Origin: Oscillospiraceae bacterium
GTDB taxonomy: Bacteria; Bacillota; Clostridia; Oscillospirales; Ruminococcaceae
Reading direction: 5' to 3'
Length of the DNA stretch: 8,426 nt
Assembly (NCBI GenBank): GCA_017396055.1
Contig: JAFQND010000024.1
Coordinates: 1 to 8,426 of the forward strand
In this document: one piece after another, positions 1 through 5,610 of the stretch
Layout: every line of letters begins with the position of its first letter
How positions within the stretch are numbered: the first letter of the stretch is position 1
Program-made: the position numbers and the translations under genes
The notes under the pieces: model-generated
Database searches by the model: none
What the model was told of the DNA's origin: nothing
What the model saw: only the letters and a program-made list of their open reading frames with translations

Positions 1-325
1 CCTTCAGCTCGGTGGGCAGACCATGGGTATCCCAGCCGGGAACATAGGGAGCCTTGAAACCGGCCATGGACTTATACTTGACGATAAAGTCCTTGAGGAC
101 CTTGTTCAGAGCGGTACCCATATGGATGTCGCCGTTGGCGTAGGGAGGGCCGTCGTGCAGGATGTAGGTGGGGCGGCCTTCGCGGCGCTTGAGCATGTTG
201 CCGTACAGGTCGATCTTCTTCCAGTGCTCGATATAGCCGGGCTCCTTCTTGGGCAGACCGGCGCGCATATCAAAACTGGTCTCGGGCATATTCAGGGTAT
301 TTTTATAATCCTGAGGCGTTTGCAT
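1..325 (-). CDS. ileS: Isoleucyl-tRNA synthetase, N-terminal fragment (runs off window)
   Basis: Class I aminoacyl-tRNA synthetase that charges tRNA-Ile with isoleucine in the cytoplasm. Only the first 108 codons are present; the family is about 900-1050 residues, so the gene continues past base 1. The N-terminus has the standard IleRS beginning ([11 protein letters not shown] near residues 6-16), then [12 protein letters not shown] at 57-68 and the ATP-binding HIGH-type motif at 68-71. This motif reads HMGT rather than the usual Hx[21 protein letters not shown] and [11 protein letters not shown] follow, both typical of bacterial IleRS. The ATG at 323-325 has an AGGAG ribosome site at 334-338 with 8 nt spacing. 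The gene lies 52 nt after divIVA, which is the usual Firmicutes neighbour, but that gap is too short for a T-box leader. The family assignment is certain; the functional effect of the HMGT variant is not known. Confidence 0.97.
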   Translation of the reverse strand, partial: MQTPQDYKNTLNMPETSFDMRAGLPKKEPGYIEHWKKIDLYGNMLKRREGRPTYILHDGPPYANGDIHMGTALNKVLKDFIVKYKSMAGFKAPYVPGWDTHGLPTELK

Positions 326-351
326 GATACTATCTCCTTTTTATCTCTCAA

Positions 352-368
352 AACGGCTGTCGGCCGTT
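352..368 (-). other. Short inverted repeat in the divIVA-ileS gap
   Basis: A perfect 6-bp inverted repeat, AACGGC / GCCGTT with a 5-nt loop, sits in the 52-nt gap between divIVA and ileS. In the minus-strand RNA the 3' arm is followed by only two more U residues and then GAGAG, so it is a poor intrinsic terminator. It could be a processing site, a weak attenuator or chance. It ends about 11 nt upstream of the ileS ribosome site. Confidence 0.4.
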
Positions 369-377
369 CGAAAATGC

Positions 378-1100
378 TTATTCGGCGGGATTGATCTTTA
401 CTTCACCGAAACGTTCTTCAAAAGCTGCCTGACGGTCGGCATCGGTCTCCTCGGCAGGAACTTCAGCCTCGGGTGCTGCGGCGGGAGCTTCTGCTTCGGG
501 AGCGGGTTCTTCTGCGGGAGCCTGTTTGGCAGCAGCAGCTTCTTCGGCGCTCTTGCGCTCTTCTTCGGGAAGGCTGGTGATCAGGTTCAGGTGAGAGCGG
601 TAGATCGAGATGAGGGTGGTCTTGAAGGAAGAAACCTCTCTCTGCATTCTGGTGAGGATGCGCTGTTCAGCTTCTACCTGACCGCGGACAGAACCGACGG
701 CTTCGTCAGCCTGTTTCTTTGCGTCGGCGACCATCTGGTCGGCACGGGCTTTTGCTTCGGAGAGCAGGCGGGTGGCATGGGCTTTTGCTTCGGCCTTCAG
801 CTGTGCGGAACGCTCTTCGGCGTCAGAGACCAGCTGCTCGGAACGGGTGCGGGCATCGGTCTCAATGGCGTTTTTGATGCGCTGTGCTTCCAGAAGGGCA
901 TCTTTGAGGTTACCTTCCTCGGCACGGTATTCGTTGATCTTGTCAGCCAGAATTTTCATCTTGGCCTGCTGATCGGCTTTTTCAGCTTCCAGTGTTTCGA
1001 TTTTCTTGGTCAGTTCTTCGACATAGCGGTCTACTTCGTCGGGACGATAACCGAAAGCTGCTTTTTCAAACATTTTGGAATCGCGGGACTCCTTACTCAT
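378..1100 (-). CDS. divIVA: DivIVA-family cell pole / division protein
   Basis: A 240-residue coiled-coil scaffold of the DivIVA family, which in Gram-positive bacteria binds curved membrane at poles and septa and recruits division, growth or sporulation partners. The N-terminal lipid-binding block is clear (FEKAAFGYRPDEVDRYVEEL, residues 11-30), followed by coiled coil from about 28 to 60. Residues 71-136 form six back-to-back 11-residue units, each starting with Asp/Glu-Ala. Residues about 185-220 are a Pro/Ala/Glu-rich linker, and a conserved-looking tail with FEERFGEVKINP closes the protein. It is longer than B. subtilis DivIVA (about 164 residues), mainly through the repeat and linker. 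The ATG at 1098-1100 has AAGGA at 1108-1112, 7 nt upstream. It starts 28 nt after ylmH and precedes ileS, the classical ylm-divIVA-ileS order. No catalytic role is expected. Confidence 0.95.
   Translation of the reverse strand: MSKESRDSKMFEKAAFGYRPDEVDRYVEELTKKIETLEAEKADQQAKMKILADKINEYRAEEGNLKDALLEAQRIKNAIETDARTRSEQLVSDAEERSAQLKAEAKAHATRLLSEAKARADQMVADAKKQADEAVGSVRGQVEAEQRILTRMQREVSSFKTTLISIYRSHLNLITSLPEEERKSAEEAAAAKQAPAEEPAPEAEAPAAAPEAEVPAEETDADRQAAFEERFGEVKINPAE
693..890 (-). repeat. Six tandem 11-residue (hendecad) coding repeats in DivIVA
   Basis: Translated residues 71-136 divide without gaps into six 11-residue units: EAQRIKNAIET, DARTRSEQLVS, DAEERSAQLKA, EAKAHATRLLS, EAKARADQMVA and DAKKQADEAVG. 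Every unit begins with Asp or Glu followed by Ala. At DNA level two neighbouring units share an identical 15-base stretch (746-760 and 779-793) spaced exactly 33 nt apart, which suggests internal duplication. Hendecad periodicity is known to favour a nearly straight, weakly wound coiled coil. Confidence 0.85.
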
Positions 1101-1128
1101 ACGCCAGTCCTTCTTTCTGTAAAAGTGA

Positions 1129-1893
1129 TCAGAGATATTTCAGAAATGTCACGGCTGTCCGGCCTTTTTTGGTCAGGCCGCCGATCACTGCCAGCCGGAA
1201 CTTTCCCTTTCCGCGGATGGTGAGGATGTCTCCTTCCGCGAGGCGCTTCGACTGATCTTTTTCTTCTGTATGGTTCAGACTGCACAATCCTGAAGCGATC
1301 AAAAGGGATGCTTTCTCTCTGGCTGTGCCGGCACAGAGAGCGACCGCGGCATCCAGCCGCAGAGAGGACAGAGTGCCTTTGATCTCGGAATATTGCTGTT
1401 CCACCCGGAAAGGTTCAAATCCCTTTTCCATGGTGATGCCGGTCCTGCCGATACGGTCGATCTGGGTGGCGAGCACCCGTTCAACGCGCTCTTCGGCAAA
1501 GATCACAGCCTTTCCCGGCTGCACCACGATGTCGCCGATGGTTTCACGCCGGATCTGTTGTCCCATCAGGGTACCCAGCACATCCCTGTGTTCGATGGTA
1601 CGGAAATCGCCGTTGAAGACCGCGGTATAAGCGGCAATGGGGAATTCCTCCGGTTCGGGCGGGATGTAGTCGGGAAAGACGCCCAGCATGACGCGCTGAG
1701 CATCGGGATAGCCGCCCCAGAAAAGGATATTGAAGCCTTCCCGGGCGAGCTTTTTGGCAAGGGGTTCGATCTCCGCCCGCTGTTCTTCGGCAAGGAAGGA
1801 GGAAAAACAGGGTGCACCCCGCTTTTCACAGAGGGAGAAGAGATTGCGGATACCGGAAATGAAATATTCCCGTTCCTTTTGCGATTTGTCCAT
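1129..1893 (-). CDS. ylmH: YlmH-like RNA-binding protein with C-terminal S4 domain
   Basis: A 254-residue protein of the YlmH family, found in the sepF-divIVA cluster of Gram-positive bacteria and some cyanobacteria. The N-terminal part has the family's FxxxxNxxxRxxF-type region and the conserved WGGYPDAQR block (about residues 59-67). The middle holds the LGTLMGQQIRRETIGDI segment, and an S4 RNA-binding fold spans about residues 178-235. From memory of recent work, B. subtilis YlmH binds stalled 50S subunits and can stand in for RqcP in ribosome rescue; whether that holds here is inference. The ATG at 1891-1893 overlaps the sepF stop by one base (TGATG). No Shine-Dalgarno sequence lies in the 15 nt upstream, so translation probably depends on reinitiation after sepF. 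The stop lies 28 nt before divIVA. ylmG, which normally separates sepF and ylmH, is absent. Confidence 0.93.
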   Translation of the reverse strand: MDKSQKEREYFISGIRNLFSLCEKRGAPCFSSFLAEEQRAEIEPLAKKLAREGFNILFWGGYPDAQRVMLGVFPDYIPPEPEEFPIAAYTAVFNGDFRTIEHRDVLGTLMGQQIRRETIGDIVVQPGKAVIFAEERVERVLATQIDRIGRTGITMEKGFEPFRVEQQYSEIKGTLSSLRLDAAVALCAGTAREKASLLIASGLCSLNHTEEKDQSKRLAEGDILTIRGKGKFRLAVIGGLTKKGRTAVTFLKYL

Positions 1894-2360
1894 CAGTGAC
1901 CGATGGTGAAGCCGTTGTTCTCCAGGTCATCAAGAAGGTCACCCATCAGGTTGACGTTGGAGGGAGTCAGCAGGAAGGTTTTTGCTGCAACGGGTTTGAC
2001 AGAGCCGCCGTTGGCGAAAGTGGCACCGCTGAGGAAGTCAAGGATGCGGCGTGCGATGGTATCCTGGCAGGTTTCCAGGTTGAGCACGACGGTGACCTTT
2101 TTATTCAGCTGTTCAGCGATCTCTTTTACTTCATCGAAACGCTCGGGTTTTGCCAGCATGACCTGCAGCTGTGCAGAGGTCTGGATGCTGACGACTTTTC
2201 CGTTGCGCACGCCGGCTGCGGAAGAAGCAGCGGAGAAACCGGTATAGGTCTCGCCTTCGTCTTCGAATTCGCCTTCAGCGTACTCGCCGTTTTCCATCTC
2301 GTCATCGTACTCGTCGTCGTAACGCTGGAAACCCTGTTTCAGTTTGTCCATGAATCCCAT
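1893..2360 (-). CDS. sepF: Cell division protein SepF (FtsZ membrane tether)
   Basis: A 155-residue SepF, which anchors FtsZ filaments to the membrane and helps build the septum in Gram-positive bacteria. It has the expected three parts. Residues 1-13 form a short amphipathic helix (MGFMDKLKQGFQR) that would insert in the membrane. Residues about 15-37 are a highly acidic disordered linker rich in Asp, Glu and Tyr. Residues 53-155 form the globular SepF (DUF552) domain with the RRILDFLSGATFANGG motif (104-119) and KTFLLTPSNV block that build the dimer and FtsZ-binding surface. The ATG at 2358-2360 has a partial ribosome site (AAAGGCGG, 2367-2374) at 6 nt. It is followed directly by ylmH with a 1-nt overlap and preceded by yggS with a 75-nt gap. 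The length is normal for the family, and the assignment is firm. Confidence 0.96.
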   Translation of the reverse strand: MGFMDKLKQGFQRYDDEYDDEMENGEYAEGEFEDEGETYTGFSAASSAAGVRNGKVVSIQTSAQLQVMLAKPERFDEVKEIAEQLNKKVTVVLNLETCQDTIARRILDFLSGATFANGGSVKPVAAKTFLLTPSNVNLMGDLLDDLENNGFTIGH

Positions 2361-2412
2361 AATTGTCCGCCTTTCTGTCTTTAGGAAATAGGTTGTATAG
2401 TTGTGTATCGTT

Positions 2413-2435
2413 CGGGCCGGGCCCGTAAAGTACGG
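2413..2435 (-). other. Two overlapping inverted repeats in the yggS-sepF gap
   Basis: Just after the yggS stop there are two small perfect inverted repeats that share bases 2423-2425. One is CCGTA / TACGG with a 3-nt loop (2423-2435). The other is CGGGC / GCCCG with a 3-nt loop (2413-2425). The two hairpins cannot form together. No U-run follows in the minus-strand RNA, so this is not a standard terminator. The rest of the 75-nt gap (2361-2435) holds only the sepF ribosome site and no promoter I could defend. Confidence 0.4.
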
Positions 2436-3146
2436 TTATGTGCGGTCGCCGAAGATTCCTCGTCCGATCCGCAGGATGGTGGAGCCGTGACGTACCGCCG
2501 CGGCATAGTCCTCCGACATGCCCATCGAGAGCTCATCAAAGGAGGTGTTCGGAATGGATGCTGCCTGAAGTTCTCCGCGGAGGGCTTCCATGGCAGCGAG
2601 ATACTGTTCGCCCGGTACATGGGGTGGTACGGCCATCAGCCCCCGGATATGCAGATGCTCAAGCTCTGAGATCTGTCGGGCGGCATCGGCTGTTTCAGAG
2701 GGAAGAAAGCCGCTTTTCTGCGGTTCCGAACCGATGTTGACCTGTAAAAAGATATCCAGCTGAAGATCTGCCTTGCGGCAGGCTTCGTTCAGTTCGTGTG
2801 CGAGCCGGACCGAGTCTACCGATTCCACACAGGTCACTCTATTTATTATATCCTTTATTTTATTGGTCTGCAAGTGACCGATAAAATGAATTTTTGCGCT
2901 GTCGCAGGCATAAAATTGAAATTTTTCCCGAAGTTCCTGCGCTCTGTTTTCGCCGAGCAGCTCAACGCCCGCTTCGAGCGCTTCGTTGACCCGTTCGGGG
3001 CCGACCGTTTTGGTCACTGCCATCAATTTGATCCCGGCGGGATCGCGGCCTGTTTTGGCGGCCTCTTCGGCGATGACTTCGCGGATGATCCTGATCCGTT
3101 CGGCAACGGAAGATTCGGGAGAAGCGTTATACGGGTTTCTGGTCAT
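2436..3146 (-). CDS. yggS: YggS/YlmE-family pyridoxal phosphate homeostasis protein
   Basis: A 236-residue single-domain PLP-binding protein of the YggS/PROSC/PLPBP family (YlmE in B. subtilis). It carries vitamin B6 cofactor and affects PLP and amino-acid balance; no enzyme activity has been established for the family. The family blocks are present: KLMAVTKTV with the PLP-binding lysine at K46, LLGENRAQE, IHFIGHLQTNK, and the C-terminal phosphate-binding SMGMSEDY...HGSTILRIGRGIFG. I chose the ATG at 3144-3146 because GGGAGGA (3157-3163) sits 10 nt upstream and the family starts about here. The longer reading from 3179 would use an ATG buried in the preceding gene and add 11 atypical residues. 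It overlaps the HlyD-like gene by 20 nt, which points to coupled translation. An AT-rich patch with atypical codons lies at about 2838-2870. Confidence 0.95.
   Translation of the reverse strand: MTRNPYNASPESSVAERIRIIREVIAEEAAKTGRDPAGIKLMAVTKTVGPERVNEALEAGVELLGENRAQELREKFQFYACDSAKIHFIGHLQTNKIKDIINRVTCVESVDSVRLAHELNEACRKADLQLDIFLQVNIGSEPQKSGFLPSETADAARQISELEHLHIRGLMAVPPHVPGEQYLAAMEALRGELQAASIPNTSFDELSMGMSEDYAAAVRHGSTILRIGRGIFGDRT
2845..2873 (-). promoter_or_regulatory. Candidate intragenic promoter inside yggS, reading toward sepF
   Basis: On the minus strand, TTGCAG (2868-2873) and a perfect TATAAT (2845-2850) are separated by exactly 17 nt. The -10 hexamer is ideal; the -35 matches TTGACA only in its first three bases. 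The surrounding codons include three ATA (Ile), AAA and AGA, unlike the AAG/ATC/CGG preference of the neighbouring genes. A 7-bp inverted repeat (GGTCACT at 2832-2838, AGTGACC at 2873-2879) flanks it, possibly by chance. A transcript from here would start near 2838 and carry sepF, ylmH, divIVA and ileS. Confidence 0.4.
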
Positions 3147-4356
3147 ATAGATCCATTCCTCCCAGGATGATGGTATCATACATCTTCAGTGTGGGGGTGC
3201 CGTCGTCGCTGACATAGTCGATAGGACAGATGATGAAATTCTCATTTTCATAGATCTCGCCTACGGCGCGGAAATACATCTTGTCCATCAGAATGACATA
3301 GACGCCCATCTGTCCGTTTTCGTTGAAGCGGATGGCTTCTTTCGGAACTTTGAGACCGGTATAGGAGCGTGCAAGGATCTCACAGGCCTGTACCCGGCTT
3401 TCCAGCAGGAAGGGAGTGACGGTGTCGCCCTCCAGTATCACAAGAAAACGTCCGGAGGAAGTGTCGCGGCGGAGCTCCTGTACCGTTGCTTTGAATGTCT
3501 CGCCCAGACCGGGGAAGCGGATGGTGACCACACTGCCCTCACGGAGCAGATAGCTTTCGCTTTCGGAGACAGTCAGCGCATAACGCCATTTCTGGCTGGT
3601 GACCACGCGGAGTTTGGTGGTGTTGGCGGTATAACCTTTATAGTTGGCCACAAGTCCGTCCAGCTCGGAGGCGGTCATGGAATCGAGGATCGCTTCGGTG
3701 CAGATATCTTCATAACCGTCGGAATGATCGACAAAATAACCGGAAACATTGGTATAAACCGATTCGGACTGGTTATTGTCCTGTTCATAAAGAGTCTGCA
3801 GCTTTGCTTTGATGACGGCGATCTGTCCGGTATAATCCACATCGGTACCAACGATGATCTCGCGGCGCGCATAGATCTCGGTCAGGCTGCTGCGCAGATC
3901 CCGCAGGGAGGAGAGATCTTCCTTATCCCGTTCGGCGATAAGTCTGGCAGCGTACTGGCTGATCATACCGTTGAGGGTTTCGGGCCGGATGGCGTCGGTT
4001 GTCTGGCTGTTGGCCTGTGCCTTTTCAAGGCTGTGCAGCGTTTCAGTGAGATTTTCGATCTCACGCTCGCGGTCGACGGCGCGCTGATTCTTGTAGATAG
4101 AGGCGATCTTGGAGGTGGAAGATACCTTTTCGCCTACGCCGTAGTGACAGCTGACGATCCCTGATTTGCCCACCGAAAAGACCTCTTCGTTCCGGAAAAA
4201 GATACCCGTGACAGAGAGATTGTCCTCCACCGTCTGACGGTAGACATTCTGAACAGAATAATCTTCTTTCGTAAACCGGCTCAGGTGGATGCCGACATAG
4301 ATGATAACGAAAACCGCCAGCACCGCCGTGGCGATCTTCATGATCCTGGTGCTCAA
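3127..4356 (-). CDS. HlyD-like membrane-anchored adaptor protein, partner unknown
   Basis: A 409-residue protein resembling the HlyD / membrane-fusion adaptor superfamily. Residues about 6-26 form one transmembrane helix (IATAVLAVFVIIYVGIHL) with a short basic N-terminus, so the rest should lie outside the membrane. A lipoyl-like half motif follows (about 55-90, with GIVSCHYGVGEKV). A charged helical region, probably a coiled-coil hairpin, spans about 92-180, and the second half of the barrel begins at SGYFVDHSDGYED. The C-terminal part (VPKEAIRF...MGVYVILMDKMYFRAVGEI) matches the end domain of HlyD-type adaptors. No ABC or RND transporter gene is adjacent. I chose TTG at 4354-4356 because GAGGAA (4366-4371) lies 9 nt upstream; the ATG at 4339-4341 has no properly spaced site. 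It begins 3 nt after hfq and overlaps yggS by 20 nt. The fold class is likely, the function is unknown, and a role in envelope or division is only suggested by neighbours. Confidence 0.8.
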   Translation of the reverse strand: MSTRIMKIATAVLAVFVIIYVGIHLSRFTKEDYSVQNVYRQTVEDNLSVTGIFFRNEEVFSVGKSGIVSCHYGVGEKVSSTSKIASIYKNQRAVDREREIENLTETLHSLEKAQANSQTTDAIRPETLNGMISQYAARLIAERDKEDLSSLRDLRSSLTEIYARREIIVGTDVDYTGQIAVIKAKLQTLYEQDNNQSESVYTNVSGYFVDHSDGYEDICTEAILDSMTASELDGLVANYKGYTANTTKLRVVTSQKWRYALTVSESESYLLREGSVVTIRFPGLGETFKATVQELRRDTSSGRFLVILEGDTVTPFLLESRVQACEILARSYTGLKVPKEAIRFNENGQMGVYVILMDKMYFRAVGEIYENENFIICPIDYVSDDGTPTLKMYDTIILGGMDLYDQKPV

Positions 4357-4359
4357 GGT

Positions 4360-4593
4360 TTATGCTTCCTCGTCGCCGGTGAGAATGGCGATGGGGCGCT
4401 GGGGAATGATGGTGGAGATGGCGTGCTTGTATACCAGCTGCTGTTTGCCGTCGCTTTCAAGAATGACAGTATAGTTGTCAAATCCTTTGACCATGCCGCG
4501 GAACTGGAAACCGTTGACCAGATAGAAAGTCACGCTGATCCGTTCTTTACGGGCCTGGTTCAGGAATACATCCTGCAGATTGAGATTTTTCAT
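4360..4593 (-). CDS. hfq: RNA chaperone Hfq
   Basis: A 77-residue Sm-like protein that forms a hexameric ring and binds small RNAs and mRNAs. [22 protein letters not shown] covers the N-terminal helix (Q7, D8 of the proximal face, rim residues R15-R18) and the start of Sm1, which ends at [15 protein letters not shown]. The Sm2 signature VYKHAIST, with the uridine-binding K56-H57 pair, is intact. The C-terminal tail after the core is only about ten residues, the short form usual in Firmicutes, unlike the long tail of E. coli Hfq. The ATG at 4591-4593 has AGGAGG at 4604-4609 with 10 nt spacing. It follows miaA by 81 nt, and a candidate promoter and hairpin lie in that gap. Its last codons also carry the ribosome site for the next gene. 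The miaA-hfq adjacency is widely conserved. Confidence 0.97.
   Translation of the reverse strand: MKNLNLQDVFLNQARKERISVTFYLVNGFQFRGMVKGFDNYTVILESDGKQQLVYKHAISTIIPQRPIAILTGDEEA
4366..4371 (-). promoter_or_regulatory. Ribosome site of the HlyD-like gene inside the end of hfq
   Basis: GAGGAA within the last codons of hfq lies 9 nt upstream of a TTG. It decides the TTG start at 4356 over the ATG 15 nt downstream, and it ties translation of the HlyD-like protein to the end of hfq. Confidence 0.65.
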
Positions 4594-4626
4594 GATAAAA
4601 TGTCCTCCTTATCTGTCTCTGAGAGT

Positions 4627-4644
4627 CATTTTACGGGTAAAACG
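4627..4644 (-). other. Hairpin in the hfq leader
   Basis: In the minus-strand RNA, CGUUUUA and UAAAAUG can pair (7 bp including one G-U) around a CCCG loop. It sits between the candidate hfq promoter and the hfq ribosome site, ending about 17 nt before AGGAGG. No U-run follows directly, so it is not a clear terminator. A stability or autoregulation role is possible but not shown. Confidence 0.4.
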
Positions 4645-4668
4645 CCCTATAAACAGGTATTACACTTT

Positions 4669-4697
4669 ATTGTATCACAGAATCCCGGAATTTTCTA
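4669..4697 (-). promoter_or_regulatory. Candidate hfq promoter at the miaA 3' end
   Basis: On the minus strand, TAGAAA (4692-4697, 4 of 6 to TTGACA) and TACAAT (4669-4674, 5 of 6 to TATAAT) are separated by 17 nt, in an AT-rich patch overlapping the miaA stop. The predicted start near 4662 gives a leader of about 70 nt before the hfq ATG. It would feed hfq and the genes downstream independently of mutS-mutL-miaA. Confidence 0.45.
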
Positions 4698-5610
4698 CTA
4701 TTGTAATAGATTTTTTCAGGATTTCCGCAAAGTCTTTTTCTTGGTCGATACAGATCCAGCTGATCCGTTCGTCCCGGCGGAACCAGGTCAGCTGGCGCTT
4801 GGCATAACGGCGGGTGGACTGTTTGAGATGTTCCACACATTCTTCCAGCGTTTTCTCGCCGCGGAAATAGGGGAAGAGTTCTTTGCAGCCGATGGCCTGG
4901 GCGGCGGTTTTCTGCTCAGTGCGGAAGGCTTCTTCTGCCTCTTCCAGCAGACCGTTTTCCAGCATCATATCGACCCGAAGACCGATGCGGTCATAGAGTT
5001 TCTGACGGTCGGCACAGGTGAGACCGATGAGGCAGGGTGCATAGGGAGATTCCGTCTTTCGGCTCTCTTCCAGATGTTTAGAGAAGGGAATGCCGGTGGA
5101 TTTTGTAACCTCGATGGCACGGATGACCCGGGGAAGGTTATTTTCGTGGAGATTTTCGGCTGTGACGGGATCCAGCTCTCTGAGCATATCCAGCAGGAAA
5201 GCGTTGCCTTTTTCTTCGGCGAGGGCGGTCAGCTCGGCCCGCAGAGCGGGGTCTTCTCCCGAATCGCTCAAAGAGATGTGGTCGATGAGGGTGTGGATAT
5301 AAAGACCGGTGCCGCCCACAATGACGGGGATCTTTCCTCTCGAGCGGATATCGTCGATGGCCTTTTCGGCGAGGGCAACATACTGCGCCAGCGAGAAAGC
5401 TTCCTCCGGCGGCAGAAAATCGATCAGATGATGGGGAATACCCTCTGTTTCGTCGGGAGTGGGTTTGGCGGTGGCGACATCCATGGTCTTATAGATCTGC
5501 ATGGAATCGGCGGAGACGACTTCGCCGCCGAAATGTTTTGCCAGCGAGACGCCCAGCTTTGTTTTGCCTGAGGCTGTGGGACCTGCCACCACGATCAGCG
5601 GGATCTTCAA
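4675..5610 (-). CDS. miaA: tRNA dimethylallyltransferase MiaA
   Basis: A 311-residue enzyme that moves a dimethylallyl group from DMAPP to A37 of tRNAs reading UNN codons, giving i6A. The N-terminal P-loop GPTASGKT (residues 10-17) is followed by SADSMQIYKTMDVATAKPT, GIPHHLIDF and the VGGTGLYIHTLI block. The C-terminal part ends in the canonical TRRYAKRQLTWFRRD tRNA-binding region. I placed the start at a TTG (5608-5610): AAAGGAGG at 5620-5627 is 9 nt upstream and this gives the normal family length. An open frame continues upstream to 5730, but it would overlap mutL and add about 40 residues without family likeness. An 11-nt near-palindrome fills the space between ribosome site and start. 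It lies 44 nt after mutL and 81 nt before hfq. The last codons are AT-rich and overlap a candidate promoter. Confidence 0.95.
   Translation of the reverse strand: MKIPLIVVAGPTASGKTKLGVSLAKHFGGEVVSADSMQIYKTMDVATAKPTPDETEGIPHHLIDFLPPEEAFSLAQYVALAEKAIDDIRSRGKIPVIVGGTGLYIHTLIDHISLSDSGEDPALRAELTALAEEKGNAFLLDMLRELDPVTAENLHENNLPRVIRAIEVTKSTGIPFSKHLEESRKTESPYAPCLIGLTCADRQKLYDRIGLRVDMMLENGLLEEAEEAFRTEQKTAAQAIGCKELFPYFRGEKTLEECVEHLKQSTRRYAKRQLTWFRRDERISWICIDQEKDFAEILKKSITIVENSGIL

Noticed and set aside
352..368. Intrinsic terminator between divIVA and ileS
   Set aside because: The stem is only 6 bp and is not followed by a U-run, and ileS would otherwise have no visible promoter.
1566..1829. Short minus-strand frames inside ylmH, mutL and miaA (for example 1299-1499, 1566-1829, 5489-5845, 6620-6847)
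   Set aside because: Out-of-frame shadows of well-supported genes with low-complexity Ser/Pro/Arg-rich translations.
1895..1904. 10-base match AGTGACCGAT at 1895-1904 and 2873-2882 (sepF/ylmH junction and yggS promoter patch)
   Set aside because: Dozens of 10-base matches are expected by chance in 8.4 kb, and both copies are coding.
3147..3179. Longer yggS start at 3179
   Set aside because: Adds 11 atypical residues from inside the preceding gene and would read through the GGGAGGA ribosome site that serves the ATG at 3146.
4285..5571. Long plus-strand open frame (428 codons) over hfq and miaA, and similar long plus-strand frames at 324-1223, 5538-6638 and 6834-7784
   Set aside because: They lie antisense to genes with clear family motifs. 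The GC-rich codon choice of the minus genes removes stop codons from the opposite strand. Their translations are Phe/Gly/Asp-rich with no recognisable domain, and they lack ribosome sites.
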